Made by a program: the position numbers and the translations under genes | Notes under the pieces: generated by a model | What the model was told of the DNA's origin: nothing | Database searches by the model: none | What the model saw: only the letters and a program-made list of their open reading frames with translations | Shown here: positions 1 through 5,259 of the stretch, piece after piece | How positions within the stretch are numbered: the stretch's first letter is position 1 | Layout of the letters: every line of letters starts with the position of its first letter | Source: Sulfurivirga caldicuralii | Lineage (GTDB): Bacteria; Pseudomonadota; Gammaproteobacteria; Thiomicrospirales; Thiomicrospiraceae | Reading direction: 5' to 3' | DNA length: 5,259 nucleotides | Assembly: GCA_015661715.1 (NCBI GenBank) | Contig: DQVN01000108.1 | Location: 1-5,259, forward strand

Positions 1-1218
1 AATTTCCAAAGTGACGGCCTGGGGATTACCCAATGGATCCGTTGCCCCCGTTGTCGGGGTGAAAGTATCGGTTCCAGGGGCAATGATATTATTGCCATCA
101 GTATCATCCCACTTACCGATAATCCATTGCAATGCGGTCTGCCCGGTAACATCTACCCAATTGGTTGTGTGATCAAAGGGATCATCCGGCGTGCCATTAG
201 CCGCTGGATCTGTTGGCCCCTGAGGGTTAGCTCGATCAGTCGGCGCATAGACTCTGACCAAATTGCCATTGGTATCAAAAATCAGCTCAAAGAGCTGACC
301 CGACTCATTGGTGGCGCCATTGGGATCAGCGGAACCCGGATCATAACGCCATCCAGATGTTTTCCATTCCCCGGTAACCGGGTCTTTGTCTTCAACCGTA
401 TACTGCACAATCCAACTGGTATATTTCTCATTTCCTGGATTACCGTCCAGGTTTAAATCTGAGTTGGCCGAGACAACACCCCGCATATAGTAATTGGCCG
501 TCAAACGGTGCTCGCCACCTAAGGAATCATAGATAATTTTATTGGTGGAAAAATCTGGAAAACCGTTATATTCACCATTAGGCGTACCCGCTGCAATACT
601 ATCCCCTTGCGGTGCGGTCAGTCTATGTAAGTTATCCGTATCCCCCACAGAGTCCCCCGCCTGAATATTGTCAGGGTCTGCCCCGTTAACTAGATTAGGG
701 GGTTCTTCTCCATCCAGATTAATATCAAATTTCATTTCATCCGTCGCCCGGGGCCTCTTATTCAACTCATCCAGATCAATGGGGCTGAGGCTGGTCTGAA
801 AAACCGTATTATCTTCGGTCGAAAGCGCATCATTACGCAAATACCCCAAAACCTTATTACCATTCTGGGTGGTTAAAAAACCATCCTTATCCACTTTAAA
901 GGAACCATTACGGGTATAAAGTTGCGGATATTTTCCCGTTTTATCTTCAATGATAAAAAATCCCGTCCCATCAATGGCCATATCCAATTCACGACCGGTA
1001 GTGTTAATGGTTCCTGCACTAAAATCCTGGGTAATAGTATCCACCCTCACCCCCCGTCCCGGACTGCTCTGCGCGCCGGAAAAGATATCGGCAAATTCCG
1101 CACGGGAGGCCTTGAAAGCAAAGGTTTGTGAGTTGGCCAGGTTATTGGAAATAACCGCCAAACCCTGTGAAGCGGCATTGATCCCGCTCAACGCGGTCAA
1201 ATCGTATGCGACACCCAT
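1..1218 (-). CDS. flgE: Flagellar hook protein FlgE (N-terminal 406 residues, C-terminus cut by window edge)
   Basis: FlgE polymerises outside the cell into the hook, the flexible joint between rod and filament. The reading frame stays open from the ATG at 1216-1218 to base 1, so the C-terminus is missing. The family N-terminus is clear: residues 7-45 contain the SGINAASQGL helix and the NNLANSQTFAFKASRAEFADIF rod-type signature, followed by TQDF (63-66), a GRELDMAIDGTGFF segment (75-88) and TRNGSFKVDKDGFL (103-116). DSLGGEH (231-237) and FDTNGNL (314-320) match the conserved middle-domain turns. The Salmonella/E. coli proteins are about 400 residues in total, but here residue 406 still lies before the conserved C-terminal helix. 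The protein is therefore longer, with Asp/Asn/Gly/Pro/Thr-rich insertions around 170-225, 250-265, 290-305 and 327-390. The start is supported by AAGGGAG at 1226-1232, seven bases upstream. It is the fourth gene of the flgBCDE operon. Confidence 0.96.
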   Translation of the reverse strand, partial: MGVAYDLTALSGINAASQGLAVISNNLANSQTFAFKASRAEFADIFSGAQSSPGRGVRVDTITQDFSAGTINTTGRELDMAIDGTGFFIIEDKTGKYPQLYTRNGSFKVDKDGFLTTQNGNKVLGYLRNDALSTEDNTVFQTSLSPIDLDELNKRPRATDEMKFDINLDGEEPPNLVNGADPDNIQAGDSVGDTDNLHRLTAPQGDSIAAGTPNGEYNGFPDFSTNKIIYDSLGGEHRLTANYYMRGVVSANSDLNLDGNPGNEKYTSWIVQYTVEDKDPVTGEWKTSGWRYDPGSADPNGATNESGQLFELIFDTNGNLVRVYAPTDRANPQGPTDPAANGTPDDPFDHTTNWVDVTGQTALQWIIGKWDDTDGNNIIAPGTDTFTPTTGATDPLGNPQAVTLEI

Positions 1219-1254
1219 GGTTACACTCCCTTGTGTGTTTCTAAGTTGTTATAA

Positions 1255-1941
1255 TTATTCTGTAATCTCACGGACACTGTCCATGCTCACGATTTCCCCC
1301 GTGGCCAGAGACAGCTTCAATCCACCACTCCCCTCAATGGCCACACTGGTAATCCGAGCCGGCACAATGGTAGCGATACTTTGAATCTCACCACGCTCAT
1401 CCGTGCCATAGGCGGTGACCTTATAAACCCCATCGGCCACCAACTGGCCCAGACTGTCTGTGCCATCCCATGAGATCAGCTTATCCTCAGCATTGAGCGT
1501 GCCAACCGGAATCTCTTTCACCAACCCACCCTCATTACTGATCACCACCGTCACATCCTGTAAAGGCTGATCCACTTTCAACTTCAACTGCTCCGTTTCA
1601 CCGGCAGTATGTTCGAAACTGTCCGCCTCCACCTTGACAGACTTGCCGATCAGCCCTGCCGCCTGCATGGTTTGCAGGCTGGCCAAGCCATTGACCAGAA
1701 CATCCATGGACGCATTCAACTTCAAAGTGGCCTCTAGCTGGTTGAAGCCGGTCAGATCGGTGATCATATCCTTTGGATCCATGGGATCGGTGGGGTCCTG
1801 ATTCTGCAGCTGAGTGGTCAGCAGACGCAAAAAATCCTCCTGCCCCAGCGGATCGGCCTGCGGCCGCGTGTTAGAAGGGGCATTCAATGCCGCCAGTATT
1901 TCATCCCGGGTGGGTTGTGTGGAAGGCAAAATGGTCGACAT
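1255..1941 (-). CDS. flgD: Hook cap / hook assembly scaffold protein FlgD
   Basis: FlgD is exported by the flagellar type III apparatus and sits as a cap on the growing hook, where it helps FlgE subunits add; it is lost when the hook is complete. The 228-residue length is normal. The conserved N-terminal block runs from about residue 32 to 70 (LGQEDFLRLLTTQLQNQDP, then DPMDPKD and GFNQLE). The C-terminal part has the FlgD immunoglobulin-like domain, ending in ISWDGTDSLGQLVADGVYKV (156-175), and then a short tudor-like beta domain to the end (about 180-228). The start ATG at 1939-1941 has AAGGAGA (1948-1954), whose first bases overlap the flgC stop codon. It lies 11 bp after flgC and 36 bp before flgE, in one operon. 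Confidence 0.97.
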   Translation of the reverse strand: MSTILPSTQPTRDEILAALNAPSNTRPQADPLGQEDFLRLLTTQLQNQDPTDPMDPKDMITDLTGFNQLEATLKLNASMDVLVNGLASLQTMQAAGLIGKSVKVEADSFEHTAGETEQLKLKVDQPLQDVTVVISNEGGLVKEIPVGTLNAEDKLISWDGTDSLGQLVADGVYKVTAYGTDERGEIQSIATIVPARITSVAIEGSGGLKLSLATGEIVSMDSVREITE

Positions 1942-1952
1942 AATCTATCTCC

Positions 1953-2363
1953 TTATTTACCCAGCTGAATGGTGCGCAGCAGTAACTGTTTGGAGGTATT
2001 CATCACCTCCACATTGGTCTGATAGGTACGAGAGGCTGAGAGCATATCGGCCATCTCCTCCACCACATTGACATTCGGCCGGAAAATGTACCCCTCTTCA
2101 TTGGCCATGGGATGATTGGGGTTATATTCCATTTTCAGCGGTGCTTGGGATTCCACAATCTCTTTAATCCGCACCCCACCGACGGGCTCTCCGGTTGTCT
2201 CATCCAGAATCGTTTGAAAAACCGGCTTTTTCGCCCGATAGGTTTCATCGGCGTTGGAGCTGATGGAATCTGCATTAGCTAGGTTGGAGGCGACCGTATT
2301 CAGCCGGATGGTCTGCACATGCATCCCCGTGGCCGAAATATCTAGAATATTAAACAAACTCAT
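1953..2363 (-). CDS. flgC: Flagellar basal-body proximal rod protein FlgC
   Basis: FlgC is a proximal rod subunit; with FlgB, FlgF and FlgG it forms the drive shaft that crosses the periplasm. The 136 residues match the family length. The N-terminal rod signature is visible as MSLFNILDISATGM (1-14) and RLNTVASNLANADS (20-33). YRAKKPVF (42-49) and GYIFRPNVNVVEEMADM (91-107) are typical FlgC blocks, and the C-terminal helix SRTYQTNVEVMNTSKQLLL (111-129) is the paired rod helix. The YRA.KPVF form resembles gammaproteobacterial FlgC. The ATG at 2361-2363 is preceded by GGGAGGTT (2369-2376), which touches the flgB stop codon, so flgB and flgC are tightly spaced (12 bp) and probably co-translated. 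Confidence 0.98.
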   Translation of the reverse strand: MSLFNILDISATGMHVQTIRLNTVASNLANADSISSNADETYRAKKPVFQTILDETTGEPVGGVRIKEIVESQAPLKMEYNPNHPMANEEGYIFRPNVNVVEEMADMLSASRTYQTNVEVMNTSKQLLLRTIQLGK

Positions 2364-2375
2364 AAGTTAACCTCC

Positions 2376-2777
2376 CTATTCGCCCTTCAACGCCTTACGA
2401 ATGCCTTTAATCTTGCTATTGAGAAACTCAAGCGTGGTCTGGTACTGAATGGCGTTTTCCATAAACTGGGCTTTTTCAATATGGGTCTCGACGGTGTTGC
2501 CATCCAATGCAGGCTGGGTAGGCATGCGGTATTTCACCAACCCATCATCCAGCGCCGGTTCCCCCTGCGCGTCAATGTGACGGGGATTGGTCCGACTCAA
2601 ATGCAATGGTGGTGACTGATGGCGGTTTTCCGCAGCTTCTTTCAACGCCGCACGCCAATCAATATCCCGCGCCTTGAAATTGGGCGTATCTGCATTGGCC
2701 AGGTTGGTGGCCAACAGCTTGGCCCGCTGGGAGCGAATCTGCAGCGCTTGTTCGTGAATACCAAAAAGATCCGTCAT
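2376..2777 (-). CDS. flgB: Flagellar basal-body rod protein FlgB
   Basis: FlgB is a proximal rod subunit that joins the rod to the MS-ring/export gate region. The 133-residue length is normal. The N-terminus MTDLFGIHEQALQIRSQRAK (1-20) is followed by the diagnostic ATNLANADTPNFKARDIDW (23-41). The C-terminal half contains NTVETHIEKAQFMENAIQYQ (94-113) and ends in the rod helix TLEFLNSKIKGIRKAL. The first in-frame start codon after an upstream in-frame stop (TAA at 2811-2813) is the ATG at 2775-2777, so the start is well fixed. Its nearest ribosome binding site is only GGTGA (2785-2789, seven bases away); the much stronger site further upstream is spaced for another ATG. It is the first gene of the flgBCDE operon, with its own promoters in 2778-2910. 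Confidence 0.97.
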   Translation of the reverse strand: MTDLFGIHEQALQIRSQRAKLLATNLANADTPNFKARDIDWRAALKEAAENRHQSPPLHLSRTNPRHIDAQGEPALDDGLVKYRMPTQPALDGNTVETHIEKAQFMENAIQYQTTLEFLNSKIKGIRKALKGE

Positions 2778-2784
2778 GTTTTCG

Positions 2785-2789
2785 TCACC
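2785..2789 (-). promoter_or_regulatory. Weak Shine-Dalgarno of flgB (GGTGA)
   Basis: GGTGA on the minus strand lies seven bases before the flgB ATG. It matches five bases of the usual anti-Shine-Dalgarno sequence and is the only match at correct spacing, so it probably decides flgB initiation. It is clearly weaker than the sites of flgC, flgD and flgE. Confidence 0.6.
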
Positions 2790-2791
2790 GG

Positions 2792-2813
2792 TTACATGCT
2801 TATCACCTCCTTA
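2792..2813 (-). promoter_or_regulatory. Perfect Shine-Dalgarno followed by ATG-TAA start-stop, upstream of flgB
   Basis: TAAGGAGGTGAT (2802-2813) is complementary over 12 bases to the common 16S rRNA 3' end. Seven bases after its GGAGGT core comes an ATG (2795-2797) followed at once by TAA (2792-2794). The ideal spacing is thus to a one-codon open frame, not to flgB, whose ATG is 24 bases from the end of the match. The sequence is certain; a role as a ribosome standby or start-stop control element is inference. Confidence 0.5.
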
Positions 2814-2829
2814 GCAACCACAATGCCAA
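2813..2829 (-). promoter_or_regulatory. Sigma-54-type promoter candidate for flgBCDE
   Basis: The minus strand reads TTGGCATTGTGGTTGCT. Against the sigma-54 consensus YTGGCACG-N4-TTGCW it keeps the essential GG and GC with the exact 10-base spacing and the full TTGCT of the -12 element. It departs at the end of the -24 element (AT T in place of AC G). The expected transcript start is near 2802, about 25 bases before the flgB ATG. Sigma-54 control of flgB operons is established in Vibrio and Pseudomonas, which makes this the most likely main promoter. Confidence 0.6.
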
Positions 2830-2877
2830 CGCTTCATATCTTTTCAATTTTTCCTTAAAGACGGCAAAAATCTGCCG

Positions 2878-2904
2878 CTATCGGCAACAAGCGGCAAAAC
2901 TTTA
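2878..2904 (-). promoter_or_regulatory. Sigma-28 (FliA)-type promoter candidate upstream of flgB
   Basis: The minus strand has TAAAGTTT (2897-2904), 11 bases, then GCCGATAG (2878-2885). The sigma-28 consensus is TAAAGTTT-N11-GCCGATAA, so 15 of 16 defined positions match at exact spacing. The -35 element starts 15 bases beyond the T-tract of the preceding terminator. The transcript would start near 2870 and carry a leader of about 93 bases including the strong Shine-Dalgarno and the ATG-TAA. This is the best promoter match in the window by sequence, although FliA control of rod genes is not the usual arrangement. Confidence 0.7.
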
Positions 2905-2919
2905 GGCATTTTTAAGCAC

Positions 2920-2945
2920 AAAAAAACCGGCGCGGCGGCCGGTTT
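2920..2945 (-). terminator. Rho-independent terminator after the FlgT-like gene
   Basis: On the minus strand an 8-bp perfect stem, AAACCGGC (2924-2931) with GCCGGTTT (2938-2945), encloses a six-base GC-rich loop. It leads into a run of seven T (2920-2926, the first three being part of the stem). It lies about 20 bases past the stop codon of the FlgT-like gene and ends the cheV-flgT transcript. The flank on the other side is only weakly T-rich in the plus direction, so it acts one way. This separates cheV-flgT from flgBCDE. Confidence 0.9.
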
Positions 2946-2965
2946 GAAAAATTAGGGGGACCCCC

Positions 2966-4219
2966 TTACCAACTGCGGATCAGATCCCCCACCGCAATCG
3001 TGCCATTTTGTGCCTCCACCTCGCCCACGGCGAAGCGATCCATCAACTGTTTCACTCGGATAAAGCCCACCGGTTGCTGCACAGTGCCCAAGTTTTGCTG
3101 CCCCATACGCACCGGTACATCATCCCGATGGTAAAGGGTCAGTTGATCCCCTTCGCGTAAGCTGCTCTCTGGCGTGGCGAAGAAAATCACCTGCTGCTTT
3201 TGCGTGTCTGGATGCCTGCGCACCTCTAGCACTTCCGCTTCAAACGGCAGACAACGCAGCGTCTCGATTAGCTGCTGTGCCTGCACCTTCACCTGTGCCA
3301 ACATGGCCTGCCCGGTGGGTGTGCGGGCAAAGGCCAAGCTGCCAAAGGGCTTATCCCGCCCCACACGCACCTCGCCTTTGATCTGCCGATGGAGCTGTTC
3401 TTGGCGAACAATACGCTGATGGTTCAGATCCACCAGATACCATGTCAAAGTGATGTCCCGCCGGTTGGGATCCAGATCATAGTTATAGGCCCGCTTCACG
3501 CCTTCCCACATCCAGTCCACACTGTCTGGCAGAAGCGTATCGGTACGGTGACGGGATGCCAGCGCCCGTACAACAGTGAACACTAAAAATTGGGCGCCCG
3601 TTTCCTCACGGATTGTGCGCAATCGGTCAACGTCCAGCACAGGCTGCACCTGCTGCACCGATAAAATGGCTGGATCCAGGGCGACCGGCTGAAGATTACG
3701 ATATCCCTGTTGTCGCAGCTGCTGGATCAGGGCCCGTCGCCATCCCTGGGGTAGATCGCGGATATCCCGCGCCTCATAGGGTGTGGCCACCAACACAGGG
3801 GCAACTGCCAGCCGTGGATAGAATCCCCCACCCAAAGGCTGATCACAAGCAGATTGGGCAGGCTGCAGACAAACTTTCAGCTGCACCGTGACCAGTTTTT
3901 CCTCTGCATCCTGCGTCTCTCGCACAATCGTGAACCGTTTAACCACGGCCCGGGTGCGGACTGTTAAACGGCTGCGAGTCAACTGGTAATTTTCCACCTG
4001 TTGTTGCGAGGAAACGTCCGCTTGACGCTGCATCAGTGCACTCTGCAGCGCATCGCGAATGGCCATCTGACGCGCCCACGCCACATCAGCATGGGCAAAA
4101 CTTGCCACGCCCTTGACCTGAATACACTGATTCAAGCAATCGACTGTCCCTGCTTGAACTGGTAGCACAGCGCTCATCACCCAGCCCAGCAGTAGCCACG
4201 AGCGCCTCAACATACCCAT
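2966..4219 (-). CDS. flgT: FlgT-like flagellar assembly protein (H-ring component), secreted
   Basis: In Vibrio, FlgT is a periplasmic protein that builds the H-ring around the outer-membrane LP-ring and helps place the stator-binding T-ring. This 417-residue protein has the same plan. A signal peptide is visible: MLRRSW, a hydrophobic stretch at 9-22, and a likely cut after VQA (21-23). The small N-terminal domain (about 30-120) carries VKGVASFAHADVAWARQMAIRDALQSAL, the FlgT_N-type 'G.a....d...AR..A..dAl..A' pattern. A middle domain (about 133-320) starts at RLAVAPVLVATP and includes GAQFLVFTVV (208-217). The C-terminal beta domain (about 326-417) contains LREGDQLTLYHR, GFIRVKQLMDRFAVGEV and the final VGDLIRSW. 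Cys28/Cys32 and Cys117/Cys125 could form disulfides. The start ATG overlaps the cheV stop by one base, with no strong ribosome binding site, so translation is probably coupled to cheV; ATG codon 3 (4211-4213) is an alternative. Family assignment rests on domain plan, patterns and flagellar context, not on a search. Confidence 0.78.
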   Translation of the reverse strand: MGMLRRSWLLLGWVMSAVLPVQAGTVDCLNQCIQVKGVASFAHADVAWARQMAIRDALQSALMQRQADVSSQQQVENYQLTRSRLTVRTRAVVKRFTIVRETQDAEEKLVTVQLKVCLQPAQSACDQPLGGGFYPRLAVAPVLVATPYEARDIRDLPQGWRRALIQQLRQQGYRNLQPVALDPAILSVQQVQPVLDVDRLRTIREETGAQFLVFTVVRALASRHRTDTLLPDSVDWMWEGVKRAYNYDLDPNRRDITLTWYLVDLNHQRIVRQEQLHRQIKGEVRVGRDKPFGSLAFARTPTGQAMLAQVKVQAQQLIETLRCLPFEAEVLEVRRHPDTQKQQVIFFATPESSLREGDQLTLYHRDDVPVRMGQQNLGTVQQPVGFIRVKQLMDRFAVGEVEAQNGTIAVGDLIRSW

Positions 4220-4221
4220 TA
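4217..4221 (-). other. TAATG stop/start overlap, cheV to FlgT-like gene
   Basis: The cheV TAA (4219-4221) and the ATG of the FlgT-like gene (4217-4219) share one base. The bases before this ATG show no good Shine-Dalgarno (only AGG close by), so reinitiation by ribosomes finishing cheV is the likely route of translation. The overlap is seen; coupling is inferred. Confidence 0.75.
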
Positions 4222-5202
4222 ACCTGAAGCCTGGGCTGCCTTTTGCATCTCAACCTCTTCGAGACGCTGCATAACCAGTTGCGCCAACTCATCTGAGTGC
4301 CATTTGGAGAGGAAGTGGTTGGCTCCCACTTTAGCTGTCAGATTTTCATTAAACCCGCCGGATAACGAGCTATTCAATACAATGAACAAGTCATTTAGCC
4401 GCTCATCCTCGCGAATTTTCCGTGTCAAGGTGTAGCCGTCCATCTCAGGCATTTCAATATCGGAGATTACCATTAGTACACGCTCCGATACACGCGGGGC
4501 CATGCCATCTTCTGCATCCTTAGCCCATTTCTGGAGCAACTCATAAGCCTTTTTACCGTTATCAACAATTTTATAGTTGATCCCCAGGCTTTCAAAAATG
4601 GTACGCAACTGTTGGCGGGCCACAGCCGAATCATCCGCAGCCAAAATAAAGTAATTGCCCGCTGCATGGCTAATCCGCTCCCGGGCAGAGGCAATGGTTT
4701 CCTGGGTAATCACATCCTGGATGCCAGAGACTTCCGCCAAAACCTTCTCCACATCGAGAATTTCGATAATTTTATTTTCGAACTGGGTGATCGCCGTCAA
4801 ATAAGCCACATGGGCCAGTGTATCCGGCGGCGGCATGACATCCTCCCAGCGCAGATGCACGATCCGATCCACCCCACGCACCAAAAAACCCTGAATAGCA
4901 CTGTTAAACTCGGTGACGATCGTCAGCGTTTCAGCCATCTCCTGTTCGCTGACTGGTGTCAGACCCAAGGCTTTCGGCAGATCAATAATGGGCATGGTTT
5001 GCCCACGGATATCTGCCACGCCAACGATTCGTTCATCCGATTTGGGCACCGGTGCCACAGATGGTGTCTGAATGACCTCTCGCACCTTAAATACGTTAAT
5101 GCCATACAGCTGCTCACCATCCAGTTTGAACAGCAATAGCTCCATTCGGTTCATTCCCGCAAGCGACGTACGGCGATCGACACTTTTAAGAAAATCAGAC
5201 AT
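4219..5202 (-). CDS. cheV: Chemotaxis coupling protein CheV (CheW domain + response-regulator receiver)
   Basis: CheV couples chemoreceptors to the CheA kinase, and its receiver domain takes phosphate from CheA for adaptation or phosphate-sink use; it is cytoplasmic. The 327 residues match the family. The CheW-like domain covers about 17-160, with LLLFKLDGEQLYGINVFKVRE (22-42), the IVGVADIRGQTMPIIDL core (59-75) and IIEILDVEKVL (145-155). The receiver domain covers about 184-315. Its acidic pair is Asp190-Asp191, the phospho-acceptor is Asp248 in ISDIEMPEMDGY, the switch position is in the SSLSG motif (Ser278/Ser279) and the conserved lysine is Lys300 in LSKW. All active-site residues are present, so the receiver should be functional. 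The start is supported by AAGGTGA (5209-5215), six bases upstream. The stop TAA overlaps the next ATG as TAATG. The last residues (EVEMQKAAQASG) are an ordinary variable tail. Confidence 0.97.
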   Translation of the reverse strand: MSDFLKSVDRRTSLAGMNRMELLLFKLDGEQLYGINVFKVREVIQTPSVAPVPKSDERIVGVADIRGQTMPIIDLPKALGLTPVSEQEMAETLTIVTEFNSAIQGFLVRGVDRIVHLRWEDVMPPPDTLAHVAYLTAITQFENKIIEILDVEKVLAEVSGIQDVITQETIASARERISHAAGNYFILAADDSAVARQQLRTIFESLGINYKIVDNGKKAYELLQKWAKDAEDGMAPRVSERVLMVISDIEMPEMDGYTLTRKIREDERLNDLFIVLNSSLSGGFNENLTAKVGANHFLSKWHSDELAQLVMQRLEEVEMQKAAQASG

Positions 5203-5259
5203 AGCAATTCACCTTACCCTACAATTCCACTCATCATAACTGGCCTGAATCAGTATGCA
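5203..5259 (-). other. cheV leader region, upstream gene not visible
   Basis: These 57 bases hold the cheV ribosome binding site AAGGTGA (5209-5215) and a possible -10-like TATGAT (5233-5238). The -35 position would fall at or beyond the window edge, so no promoter can be called. One minus-strand frame is open from the edge to a TGA at 5209-5211 inside the ribosome binding site. It could be the tail of an upstream gene, but 16 codons prove nothing. Confidence 0.4.

Noticed and set aside
1219..1254. Separate promoter or terminator between flgD and flgE
   Set aside because: The 36-bp gap holds the flgE ribosome binding site, with no stem-loop or promoter match.
127..1384. Plus-strand open frames opposite flgE and flgD (127-456, 922-1131, 950-1384)
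   Set aside because: They are antisense to clearly conserved flagellar genes, show no protein-like domain patterns and are low-complexity mirror translations.
1814..2071. Plus-strand open frame across the flgC-flgD junction
   Set aside because: It is antisense to both genes and covers their ribosome binding site; no promoter or start context supports it.
2784..2795. Near-palindrome GTCACCGGTTAC just before flgB as an operator
   Set aside because: It has one mismatch, is only 12 bp long, occurs once and mostly consists of the GGTGA ribosome binding site.
3174..3891. Plus-strand open frames opposite the FlgT-like gene
   Set aside because: The FlgT-like frame has a signal peptide, a coupled start and a terminator on the minus strand; the antisense frames are Pro/Cys/Ser-rich shadows without supporting signals.
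4473..5139. Open frames overlapping cheV (minus 4473-4694, plus 4612-5139)
   Set aside because: cheV keeps all CheW and receiver motifs in a single continuous frame, which leaves no room for a second real gene here.
5209..5259. Possible C-terminal tail of an upstream minus-strand gene ending at TGA 5209-5211
   Set aside because: Only 16 codons are visible and nothing in them is recognisable; chance is a sufficient explanation.
5233..5259. Sigma-70 promoter of cheV based on TATGAT at 5233-5238
   Set aside because: No fitting -35 hexamer lies within the window, and the correct spacing would run past the edge.

Overview
The window is a piece of a proteobacterial flagellar and chemotaxis locus. 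Every real gene is on the minus strand, so the window reads right to left. In transcription order it holds cheV, a FlgT-like H-ring gene, a terminator and promoter region of 188 bp, then flgB, flgC, flgD and the first 406 codons of flgE, which runs off the left edge. Coding density is very high and there is no sign of mobile DNA, RNA genes, CRISPR arrays or broken genes.

Organism: a Gram-negative, polar-flagellate-type proteobacterium of moderate GC content is the best reading. FlgC and CheV look like the gammaproteobacterial (Vibrio/Pseudomonas) forms. A FlgT-like protein points to an H-ring-type motor, and both a sigma-54-like and a sigma-28-like promoter lie ahead of flgB. Other proteobacterial lineages with similar polar flagella, such as magnetotactic cocci, cannot be excluded from the sequence alone.

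Right part (about 2966-5259): cheV (CheW domain plus receiver) and the FlgT-like gene overlap by one base (TAATG). They form one transcription unit that ends in a strong rho-independent terminator at 2920-2945.

Middle (2778-2965): just past the terminator, in the direction of flgB, come a near-consensus sigma-28 (FliA) promoter and then a GG-N10-GC sigma-54-like element. This element runs directly into a 12-base perfect complement of the usual 16S rRNA 3' end. That ribosome-binding sequence is correctly spaced not for flgB but for an ATG-TAA start-stop. flgB itself begins 20 bases further on, behind a weaker GGTGA. This regulatory stretch is the most unusual part of the window.

Left part (1-2777): flgB, flgC and flgD follow one another with 11-12 bp gaps, and flgE follows flgD after 36 bp, each with a good ribosome binding site. 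FlgB and FlgC build the proximal rod, FlgD caps the growing hook and FlgE is the hook subunit. Here FlgE is longer than the enterobacterial protein, through Asp/Asn/Gly/Pro-rich insertions in its surface domains. The set is an ordinary rod-hook operon with an unusual upstream control region and the H-ring gene placed between cheV and flgB. I found no wholly new system.
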